NCBI RefSeq assembly: GCF_026241205.1
Contig: NZ_JAPFQM010000001.1
Span: 1,612,001 to 1,676,000 of the forward strand
DNA from: Thermomicrobium sp. 4228-Ro
GTDB lineage: Bacteria > Chloroflexota > Chloroflexia > Thermomicrobiales > Thermomicrobiaceae
Length of the DNA stretch: 64,000 nucleotides
Direction: 5' to 3'
This document shows positions 39,290 through 45,686 of the stretch, piece after piece. Under the pieces are notes generated by a model. The model was given only the letters and a program-made list of their open reading frames with translations, did no database searches and was not told the DNA's origin. The position numbers and the translations under genes were made by a program. How positions within the stretch are numbered: position 1 is the stretch's first letter; the number at the start of each line of letters is the position of its first letter.

Positions 39290-39295
39290 ATTGTA
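39290..39295 (-). promoter_or_regulatory. Candidate -10 element for tilS-hpt
   Basis: TACAAT on the minus strand, 50 bp before the GTG start, directly after the tRNA terminator. The -35 is poor. Confidence 0.35.
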
Positions 39296-39304
39296 GTGAA
39301 AACG

Positions 39305-39327
39305 AAAAACGGCGCACGCAGGCGCCG
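39305..39327 (-). terminator. Intrinsic terminator of the CAT tRNA
   Basis: Stem CGGCGC/GCGCCG (39322-39327 with 39310-39315) followed on the minus strand by five T residues (39305-39309). Confidence 0.8.
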
Positions 39328-39337
39328 CTCGCTGCAG

Positions 39338-39409
39338 TGCCGGTGGGCGGATTCGAACCACCAACCCAGGGCTTATGAGTCCCCTGCTCTACCGTTGAGC
39401 TACACCGGC
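39338..39409 (-). tRNA. tRNA(CAT): elongator Met or lysidine-type Ile2
   Basis: A 72-nt cloverleaf with acceptor GCCGGTG/CACCGGC, discriminator A, anticodon loop CTCATAA (anticodon CAT) and T arm GGTGGTTCGAATCCACC. A Watson-Crick pair at 1-72 argues against initiator Met. The anticodon stem has an A31-G39 mismatch. It lies immediately upstream of tilS, so a tRNA-Ile2 substrate of TilS is as plausible as elongator Met; sequence alone does not settle it. CCA is not encoded. Confidence 0.92.
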
Positions 39410-39425
39410 TCACGTTCCGTGCGAG

Positions 39426-39455
39426 AGTGTAGCATGTCCTCCGTCGTGTCGTCAA
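39426..39455 (-). promoter_or_regulatory. Promoter of the CAT tRNA
   Basis: TTGACG (39450-39455) and TACACT (39426-39431) on the minus strand with an 18-bp spacer, 16 bp upstream of the tRNA. Confidence 0.65.
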
Positions 39456-39474
39456 CGGTCAAGAGCATGGCAAG

Positions 39475-39500
39475 GGGCTCGGGACAACCGTCCCGAGCCC
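39475..39500 (-). terminator. Terminator hairpin at the end of the UGSC/SDR operon
   Basis: A perfect 10-bp inverted repeat (39475-39484 with 39491-39500) 8 nt after the last SDR stop. No T-tract follows on the minus strand. Confidence 0.6.
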
Positions 39501-39508
39501 GCCGAGCG

Positions 39509-40324
39509 TTATTCTCCGATGTCCTTGCCGATCTGTCGTGCCATCGCCCGATAGCCGGCGAAGTCGCCCAGTCCGGTCGCGTTCGCTCCGGGAACGACGA
39601 TGACGCTCGCTGAGATGAGATGCGCTTCTGGGCTGGCCAGGTGGGCACAGATGGCGCCGATGTCGTCCGGTTGCGCCCAGCGCCGGGCTGCGACGAGGCG
39701 CTCCGCCTGCGGCCCCATTTCCGCCCGCATCCGCCCGCTCAGGATGCCAGCCGGGAGCACTGCGTTGACCGTGATGTTGTACGAGTAGAACTCAGCAGCG
39801 AGTTGCCGGGTGAGACCGAGCAAGCCGCGCTTCGAGCTGGTGTAGCCGGCTCCCCCATTGAGGCTAGCGCGAAGCGCTGCGAGCGAGCCGATATTGATGA
39901 TCCGTCCGTACTGCTGTCGCATCATGTGCGGGAGTGCGGCACGGCTCATGTAGAAGGGGCCAGAGAGGTTGACCGCAATGTAGCTGTGCCATTCCTCATC
40001 CGACATCCGCTCGACCGCTGGCGACCGCCCGAGCCTCGCGGCGTTGTTCACCAGAATGTCGATTCGGCCATGTTGCTCGACCACTGTCTCGACCATCTCG
40101 CGAGCGCGTCGCGGGTCGGAGACATCGCCAGCGAGAACGAACGCCTGGCCACCCTGCTGGGTGATCTGTTCGACGGTCGCTCGCGCGTATTCTTCGTTCA
40201 AGTCGTTCACCGCCACGACGGCACCTTCGCGAGCGAGCACGCGGGCAATGCCAGCTCCGCCGCCTCCCAGCTCGCCGCCGCCCGCGCCAGTGACGAGCGC
40301 CACCAGGCCTGCCAACCGTCCCAT
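39509..40324 (-). CDS. Short-chain dehydrogenase/reductase, third of three
   Basis: A 271-residue NAD(P)-dependent SDR. The catalytic YTSSK follows GGAG, NNAA is present, and the serine is in INIGSLAALR. The nucleotide loop is unusual, TGAGGGELGGGGAGIA, with extra residues compared with TGxxxGIG. ATG 40324 follows GGGGAGAG. An ATG at 40342 that overlaps the upstream TGA (ATGA) is an alternative. Substrate unknown; context with CoA transferase suggests a hydroxyacyl compound. Confidence 0.88.
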   Translation of the reverse strand: MGRLAGLVALVTGAGGGELGGGGAGIARVLAREGAVVAVNDLNEEYARATVEQITQQGGQAFVLAGDVSDPRRAREMVETVVEQHGRIDILVNNAARLGRSPAVERMSDEEWHSYIAVNLSGPFYMSRAALPHMMRQQYGRIINIGSLAALRASLNGGAGYTSSKRGLLGLTRQLAAEFYSYNITVNAVLPAGILSGRMRAEMGPQAERLVAARRWAQPDDIGAICAHLASPEAHLISASVIVVPGANATGLGDFAGYRAMARQIGKDIGE

Positions 40325-40338
40325 CGTTCTCTCCCCCG

Positions 40339-41157
40339 TCATGCAAACGCTGCTTCCGGATCGTTCCGCGCTCCCGGCACTACGGAGGCCGCTCCGTCGA
40401 TCGGGATCGCGGCACCGGTGATGTACCCAGCCTCGTGGCTCGCTAGGAAGACGATGAGCGCTGCTACTTCTTCAGGTGTCCCAGCACGCAACGCTGGAAT
40501 TGTTTCGGCCAACCGGGAGATGCGCTCCTCACCCCACTCTACCGCGAGTTTGGGGGTCACGATGAAGCCGGGCAGGATCGCGTTGACGGTGATACCGTGC
40601 TGTGCCACCTCGATCGAGAGGTGACGAGTGAGGCCGTAGAGTGCTTCCTTGGTCGCGACGTACGCCACACCATTGAGGACGCTCGTCCGGATAGCGGTAA
40701 TGTTCGAGACGTGAATGATGCGGCCGAAACGGCGCTGGCGCATGTGACGGACAGCTGCCCGACTCAGGTAGAACGGAGCATGCACGTTGACTGCCAAGAC
40801 CGCTTCCCACTCGTCGTCCGTGACCCCGTCGGAGCGACGCCCGCTCCCGTGCGCCTCCGCCTTGTTGACCAGAATATCCAGTTGGCCGAATCGCTCGACC
40901 ACTGCCTGGACGAGTCGATCGACCAGTGCGGAATCGGTCACGTCAGCCGGAAAGCCCTCGACCGCGAAACCAGCCTGCCGGAGCTCCTCGACGGTCGCAG
41001 CAGTGCATTCGGCCGTACGATCGTTGACCGCAACGGTCGCGCCAGCCTGGGCGAGCGCGCGAGCGATGAACGGGCCGAGCCCGGCGCGCAACCCGCCGCC
41101 AGCACCGGTGACGAGAGCGACCATCCCCGTGAGGTCGCAGCCTTGCTGGGTCTGCAT
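40339..41157 (-). CDS. Short-chain dehydrogenase/reductase, second of three
   Basis: A 272-residue SDR with catalytic YVATK and ISNITAIR-like serine region (HVSNITAIRTS). The glycine motif TGAGGGLRAGLGPFIA again carries an insertion. The usual NNAG is changed to NKAE, which may alter cofactor positioning or substrate choice. It overlaps the next SDR region by a few bases and starts 31 bp after the first SDR stop. Confidence 0.87.
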   Translation of the reverse strand: MQTQQGCDLTGMVALVTGAGGGLRAGLGPFIARALAQAGATVAVNDRTAECTAATVEELRQAGFAVEGFPADVTDSALVDRLVQAVVERFGQLDILVNKAEAHGSGRRSDGVTDDEWEAVLAVNVHAPFYLSRAAVRHMRQRRFGRIIHVSNITAIRTSVLNGVAYVATKEALYGLTRHLSIEVAQHGITVNAILPGFIVTPKLAVEWGEERISRLAETIPALRAGTPEEVAALIVFLASHEAGYITGAAIPIDGAASVVPGARNDPEAAFA

Positions 41158-41188
41158 CCGATCCTCCCGTGCCGTGTTTCAGAACGCC

Positions 41189-42004
41189 TCAGCCGATACC
41201 CTTGCGACTCCGCCGTGCGTACTCGACGAAGTTTCCGAGCGCACTTCCCAATCCGCGATCCAGCGGAATGGCTGCTCCGGAGATGAAGCCGACGTCGCGT
41301 CGTGCCAGGAAGGCGACCAGCTTACCGATCTCCTCCTCGGGATCGAGCGGGCCGAATTGTCGGTCAGTGCCCTGGAAAAGGTCTGGGCGGCGACGCAAGA
41401 TCGCCGGATTGCGGATGCCGGTCGGCAAGAGCACGTTGACCGTGATGCCGTAGGCAGCGAACTCGATGGCCATCTGTCGTGTTAGCCCGATGAGCCCGCT
41501 TTTGGCGGTGGTGTACGGTGCGCCACTGACGAAGCCGGTGCGGATACCGGCGAGCGAGCCGATGTTGACGATGCGCCCGAACCGTCGTGGAACCATGTGC
41601 TTGAGCGCTGCTCGACTCATGAAGAAAGGGCCGGACAGGTCGACCGCGGCCTGCCGGTGCCAGATGTCGTCGGGCAATCGCTCGATAGATGGTACCAGTC
41701 CGCCGAGTGCCGCATTGTTGACGAGAATGTCAATCTGGCCGAAGCGCTCGACTGTGGCCGTGATCATCTGCTCTGCGTCGCGTGAACGCGAGACGTCACC
41801 GACGATGCCCCATGCCTCGCCGCCGCGCTGCTGGATCTGGGTGACGGTCGCGGCGACGAATTCCTCGGTCAGGTCGTTCACGACGACACGAGCACCGTGC
41901 CGTGCGAGTGCCCGAGCGATTCCGGCTCCGCCGCCCCCGTCTTCACCACGGCCAGCTCCGGTGACGAAGGCGACCATGCCTTCCAGCCATCGCTCGTCCA
42001 TCAC
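41189..42004 (-). CDS. Short-chain dehydrogenase/reductase, first of three
   Basis: A 271-residue SDR with catalytic YTTAK, NNAALGG and the loop TGAGRGEDGGGGAGIA, matching the insertion in the third copy. It starts 63 bp after the stop of the GWTDGLP-motif gene, with a hairpin in between, so the SDR block may be transcribed at a different level from the upstream genes. An in-frame second Met follows the first directly. Confidence 0.88.
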   Translation of the reverse strand: MMDERWLEGMVAFVTGAGRGEDGGGGAGIARALARHGARVVVNDLTEEFVAATVTQIQQRGGEAWGIVGDVSRSRDAEQMITATVERFGQIDILVNNAALGGLVPSIERLPDDIWHRQAAVDLSGPFFMSRAALKHMVPRRFGRIVNIGSLAGIRTGFVSGAPYTTAKSGLIGLTRQMAIEFAAYGITVNVLLPTGIRNPAILRRRPDLFQGTDRQFGPLDPEEEIGKLVAFLARRDVGFISGAAIPLDRGLGSALGNFVEYARRSRKGIG

Positions 42005-42031
42005 GACTGATCCTCTCCGCGGCGAAGAAAG

Positions 42032-42058
42032 GGGAACCGGGCATCCAGCCCGGTTCCC
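42032..42058 (-). terminator. Attenuator-like hairpin inside the operon
   Basis: A perfect 11-bp inverted repeat (42032-42042 with 42048-42058), loop ATCCA, followed on the minus strand by CTTTCTTC. It lies just after the 42068 gene stop and before the SDR genes. Confidence 0.65.
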
Positions 42059-42067
42059 ACGGTTCCG

Positions 42068-43111
42068 TCATGCTTTGGCCCGGATCGGTACGGTGACCTG
42101 CTGTCCGATGAACGTGGGGCAGACGGTCGAGATCCCGGCATTCCGGGCTCCAGCGACGACGAGCAGGATCGTCTCCGGCGAATGAGCGAAGCGGACGAAC
42201 GCGTCGTCTGGCAGCGAGGGGTCGATCAGCGCGTCCTTGGCCAGTCGACGGAGCACCCCGGCTGGTCGCCCGAAGTGCTCCCAGAGGTGCTGACGAGCCT
42301 GCTCCTTGCTCCACCCCGCTTCGGCGATGAGCTGCGCATGCTCCGGCCCCAGGACGACGATCCCCGCGTGCCCACGCGGGGTCGGAAAGTAGGTGCCAGC
42401 GTAGGACATCGAATCGGCGATCGTCTCCAGGATAATTTCCGGTTGCTTCGAGTCGCGCTGCTCGACCTGCATGGTGCCGCGGACGAAGCCGACCGTGACC
42501 GTACTCTCATCCCGTGCAAAGCCCCGTTCGACGTGCAGTGGCTCCCAGGGGCTCTCTTCCTCGTTCTCGGCGATGCAGAGACTCAACTTCCCCGGTTGTC
42601 CCTGCGTCGACTGGTCGAACTCGTGCGGCCGAATCCCCAGCGCGTTCATGATCACGAGCCGGATCGCCCGCCCGATAGTCACGTTCGGCCGGTCGCCCGG
42701 GCTGAACGCGTTGTCCCGGCTGTTGAACCCCAGTCGTGTGCGGATCGGCCCGTTGACCACCACGAAGACCGCTTGCCCGGTCGTGCTCTGGAGCAACCCA
42801 CGACTCCCGGGGAGGCGGTTCAAGGCGTCCAGCGCCGCGAGCACGACGGGAAAGTACTCCGGTTTGCAGCCAGCCATGACCGCATTGGCCGCCGCCAGGC
42901 GGAGGGTGCACTTGCGGCCGAGATGTTCCTGCTCGATGACGACCTCCTCGGGATCGCGGTCGACCTGGGCCAGGAACTCCTCGACGAATTCCTCAGCGGG
43001 CGGAACGACGGGCAGACCATCCGTCCAGCCGCGCTCGTAGCAATACTCGATCGCCTCGCGGGCGTGCCGCACGGCCTCCAGCGTTGGCTCAGCCGTTCGC
43101 TGCACGCTCAT
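42068..43111 (-). CDS. UGSC-associated protein with GWTDGLPVVPP motif
   Basis: A 347-residue soluble protein. The N-terminal motif ERGWTDGLPVVPP (residues 26-38) and the block NAVMAGCKPEYFPVV (76-90, with Cys82) are features I associate with proteins found beside or fused to UGSC-family (seleno)proteins; this link is from memory of the family, not from a search. Several further Cys residues are present (68, 24), but no recognised catalytic centre. The start overlaps the UGSC gene stop by 23 bp, indicating translational coupling and probably a joint complex. Reaction unknown. Confidence 0.78.
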   Translation of the reverse strand: MSVQRTAEPTLEAVRHAREAIEYCYERGWTDGLPVVPPAEEFVEEFLAQVDRDPEEVVIEQEHLGRKCTLRLAAANAVMAGCKPEYFPVVLAALDALNRLPGSRGLLQSTTGQAVFVVVNGPIRTRLGFNSRDNAFSPGDRPNVTIGRAIRLVIMNALGIRPHEFDQSTQGQPGKLSLCIAENEEESPWEPLHVERGFARDESTVTVGFVRGTMQVEQRDSKQPEIILETIADSMSYAGTYFPTPRGHAGIVVLGPEHAQLIAEAGWSKEQARQHLWEHFGRPAGVLRRLAKDALIDPSLPDDAFVRFAHSPETILLVVAGARNAGISTVCPTFIGQQVTVPIRAKA

Positions 43112-43658
43112 GCGTTTCCTCCCCGGCTGCTTCCTCGACGCCCAGCAAGCGCAGGACGGCAGGCAGCACCTGCTCGGCCCGTTGCCGCACCTCTTCCGGG
43201 CTCAGGCTGCTGATCGGGTGGGGGATGACGGCGTAGGGATACCCCGGCATCCCCTGTGTCTGGGCCATCGCGTCTGCCGTCGCCCGGAAGACTTCCGTGA
43301 TGATCGGAGCAGCGGGAACGCCGACTTCCTCGAACCGGATCGCATCGGCCACACTGGCCGCGCTGCAGGACCCTCAGTCCCCGACCGCAGCGATCGCGAA
43401 GTCACAGCGCTCCTTGAGCTCGGCAACCGCCGTCGGGTCGATCGGTACCGAGGCGTTGGGCTTGCGCTGCATGACGACTTCCGCAACGCCATACCGCTCG
43501 CGGAGCAGTTCGCCGATGGCCTGGAGCAGGAGATCGGCATTCTTCTTGCCATTGTCGATCAGGCAGACGCGTGCACCGCGCAGCGAGCGTCGGGTGCGCG
43601 CCGCGCGCGTTTTCGTGGCGAGTCCCGTTTGTCCGGTCGGATCGACGAGCACTGGCAT
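43089..43658 (-). CDS. UGSC-family probable selenoprotein (in-frame UGA = Sec95)
   Basis: The two open frames 43374-43658 and 43089-43352 are in the same phase and separated by a single UGA at 43374-43376. Reading it as selenocysteine gives AVGD-U-GSCSA at residue 95, exactly the U-G-S-C motif for which the UGSC family is named, with Cys98 as partner. The upstream part has VCLIDNGKKNADLLLQ (near residue 31), the downstream part a conserved helix-strand pattern, and together they form one 189-residue protein. A hairpin with a GUG loop lies 13 nt after the UGA. The family is redox-type with unknown substrate. It is co-transcribed with a CoA transferase, a CxxC NifU-like protein and SDRs. Confidence 0.82.
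43346..43360 (-). promoter_or_regulatory. Candidate bacterial SECIS hairpin
   Basis: On the minus strand, 13 nt after the UGA, CGGCCA and TGGCCG form a 6-bp stem closed by a GUG loop. The loop begins 19 nt after the UGA and has G first, both within the published bSECIS constraints. The stem is shorter than that of E. coli fdhF, so SelB binding is unproven. Confidence 0.5.
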
Positions 43659-43660
43659 GA

Positions 43661-43930
43661 TCAGCTCTCCTCGGGTAGTCGCTTCTCGAGTCGAATTTCA
43701 CGCAGAGACGGATAGACGGGTGCGATCGCCTGTTGCAGCATCGCGTGCAGCAGCTGGTCCGGCACCAGGCAGTCCAGGCACGCGTCGGGCAGTGCCTGAA
43801 GGACCAGCTCGACGATTCCGTCATCCGTCACATGCTCGACCCGCAATTCGAATCCATCCGGCGCGAGACCAGCGCGGATCTGGTCGAGCGCCCGGTCGAT
43901 CTCTTGCACGACAGCTGGTGATGCACTCAT
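43661..43930 (-). CDS. Small NifU-like CxxC protein
   Basis: An 89-residue protein with the pattern of a NifU C-terminal (Fe-S scaffold) domain: RAGLAPDGFELRVEHVTDDG, a beta strand, then CLDC (residues 51-54) and a helix. The usual NifU motif is CxxC preceded by G(A/S)C; here the preceding part is DACLDC, giving two cysteines in CxxC. It could bind a metal cluster or act as a dithiol redox partner for the adjacent UGSC protein. ATG 43930 follows GGAGGG; the UGSC ATG comes 2 nt after the stop. Confidence 0.75.
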   Translation of the reverse strand: MSASPAVVQEIDRALDQIRAGLAPDGFELRVEHVTDDGIVELVLQALPDACLDCLVPDQLLHAMLQQAIAPVYPSLREIRLEKRLPEES

Positions 43931-43986
43931 CGCTTCGGTCTGCCCTCCTTCCGTATGCTCATCGAGCCCGCCGTTCCGTCTGCGAA

Positions 43987-44679
43987 TCACGGGGCGAGCA
44001 ACGCAGCTCCGGCGAATTCGGCCGGGATCTCCATCGTGCGCACCGTGGGCGGGATGGTCAATGGCGCTCCGGTGCGTGCCACGACATCCTCGATCGTCAC
44101 ACCGGGTGCGACTTCCTCGAGGACGAGTTGCTCGCCTTCGACCGAAAGTACCGCGAGATCGGTGTAAATGCGCCGCACGCAACGCGCGGCCGTCAACGGA
44201 TAGGTGCATTCCTCGACGATCTTCGGTTCCCCCTGATCGGTCGTGTGCATCGTCGCCACCCACACGCGTTGGGCTCCCACCGCGATATCCATCGCACCAC
44301 CGACGCCTGGAACGCGAGGCCCGGGGATGCGCCAGCTGGCGAGATCGCCCCGGCGCGAGACCTGGAGCGCACCGAGGATAGCGTGTGTCAGATGGCCGCC
44401 GCGGATCATGGCGAACGAAAGCGCATGGTCGAACACGCTCGCCCCCGGGATGAGCGTGACATAATCCCCGTTCGCGTTGACCAGGTCGGGATCGACCTCA
44501 TCCGGTCGGGCCTTCGGTCCGGCTCCGAGGATGCCGTTCTCGCTGTGGATGAGAATCGTCTTCCCTGGAGGGAGGAATCGCGCGACCAGAGACGGTGTGC
44601 CAGTGCCGAGGTTGACGAAACTCTCATCCGGGAGATCCTGGGCGATGCGGTAGGCGATTCCTTCACGCGTCAACGGCAT
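43987..44679 (-). CDS. scoB: CoA-transferase subunit B (3-oxoacid CoA-transferase family I)
   Basis: A 230-residue subunit with the catalytic glutamate motif HSENGILGAGP, an oxyanion region GGAMDIAVGAQRVWVAT, and the C-terminal FAGAA-type end. Together with subunit A it moves CoA from an acyl-CoA to a 3-oxo or related acid. ATG 44679 follows GGTGAGG, 7 nt after the subunit A stop. The acceptor acid is not known here. Confidence 0.9.
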   Translation of the reverse strand: MPLTREGIAYRIAQDLPDESFVNLGTGTPSLVARFLPPGKTILIHSENGILGAGPKARPDEVDPDLVNANGDYVTLIPGASVFDHALSFAMIRGGHLTHAILGALQVSRRGDLASWRIPGPRVPGVGGAMDIAVGAQRVWVATMHTTDQGEPKIVEECTYPLTAARCVRRIYTDLAVLSVEGEQLVLEEVAPGVTIEDVVARTGAPLTIPPTVRTMEIPAEFAGAALLAP

Positions 44680-44686
44680 AGCTGCC

Positions 44687-45382
44687 TCACCGTACTTCAG
44701 GCGTTGTGCGACGAACCCAGTCGCGCGGTCCTTCGACCACGCGATCGACGAAGATACAGGGCGTTTCGATCTCTTCCGGTGACAACGCGCCGACCGGTAC
44801 GATTTCGTCGACTTCGACGATGACCGTGTTGGCCGCCGTCGCCATGATGGGGTTGAAATTGCGCATGGTGCGCCGGTAGACGAGGTTCCCCCACCGGTCG
44901 GCACGATAGGCCTTGATGAAGGCGTAGTCGGCACGGAGCGGTAATTCGAAGACATAGGGTCGACCGTCGATGATGCGCACTTCCTTGCCTTCTGTCAGCT
45001 CGGTGCCGACGCCGGTCGGTGTGTAGAAGCCGCCGAGCCCCGCGCCGCCGGCGCGAATCCGCTCGACGAAGGTGCCCTGGGGAAGGACTTCGAGTTCGAG
45101 TTCTCCAGCGAGATATTTCTCGCGTACGGCCGTCGCACCGGGATGGGTCGGGAACGACGTAATCAGCTTCCGGACAGCTCCGTCGGCGATCAGTCCGCCG
45201 ATACCGTCTTCTTCGGTGCCACCACCGCAATAAATCAGAATCAGATCGCGCAGCTTGCGTCGGCGGAGCGCCTTGACCAGGTTCACGGGAATACCAGGCG
45301 GCCCGAATCCGCCGATCATGATCGAGGCACCGTTCGGGATATCGGCCACAGCCTCGTCACACGTCGCTACGACTCTGTCCAT
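44687..45382 (-). CDS. scoA: CoA-transferase subunit A (3-oxoacid CoA-transferase family I)
   Basis: A 231-residue subunit. The CoA-binding motif GGFGPPGIPVNLVKAL, the TSFPTHPGA turn, LPQGTFVERIRAGGAGLGGFYTPTGVGT and NFNPIMATAANTVIVEVDE are typical for SctA/PcaI-like subunits. First gene of the operon, 45 bp downstream of a strong promoter. Its presence suggests the UGSC/SDR proteins handle a CoA-activated or acid intermediate, which is inference. Confidence 0.92.
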   Translation of the reverse strand: MDRVVATCDEAVADIPNGASIMIGGFGPPGIPVNLVKALRRRKLRDLILIYCGGGTEEDGIGGLIADGAVRKLITSFPTHPGATAVREKYLAGELELEVLPQGTFVERIRAGGAGLGGFYTPTGVGTELTEGKEVRIIDGRPYVFELPLRADYAFIKAYRADRWGNLVYRRTMRNFNPIMATAANTVIVEVDEIVPVGALSPEEIETPCIFVDRVVEGPRDWVRRTTPEVR

Positions 45383-45686
45383 CGCACCGGACTTTCCGTT
45401 TAAGGATTAACTCAGCGACTAGCTCGATCATACGGGTACCGGACCGGTCTGTCAAGCCGGGGCACTCCAGCCGACCGTCCGACACCGCAGGGGTGCGCGA
45501 CCCGGCGCGACTGTGCTGAGAGGGCTCGCTGGGACTGGAGGCGAGGCGGTCTGTCGGATCGGTGCGGCTGGCTCGTACATCCGGCCCGGCAGGACCACGC
45601 AGCGCGAGCGATGCGGGGTCGTGCCCTGTCTCCTCGGGTGAGCCAGTTGCTTCAGGGTAGAATCGGCTCGGTAAGGAGTGCTCATC
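45383..45686. other. Divergent intergenic region between the CoA-transferase operon and the helicase
   Basis: About 304 bp without a supported gene. It holds the operon promoter at 45427-45455 (minus) and a TAGAAT -10 candidate at 45658-45663 (plus) with a poor -35 for the helicase. A small open frame on the minus strand has no ribosome site. Confidence 0.6.
45427..45455 (-). promoter_or_regulatory. Near-consensus promoter of the CoA-transferase/UGSC operon
   Basis: Perfect TTGACA (45450-45455), a 17-bp spacer and TATGAT (45427-45432) on the minus strand, with the predicted start ~38 nt before the subunit A ATG. The closest match to the sigma-70 consensus in the window, so the operon is probably expressed at a substantial level. 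Confidence 0.8.

Noticed and set aside
43374-43376. UGA in the UGSC gene as an ordinary stop or sequencing error
   Set aside because: The frame continues exactly in phase into the U-G-S-C motif and a conserved-looking second half, and family members use Sec there. Kept as an alternative in the tests.
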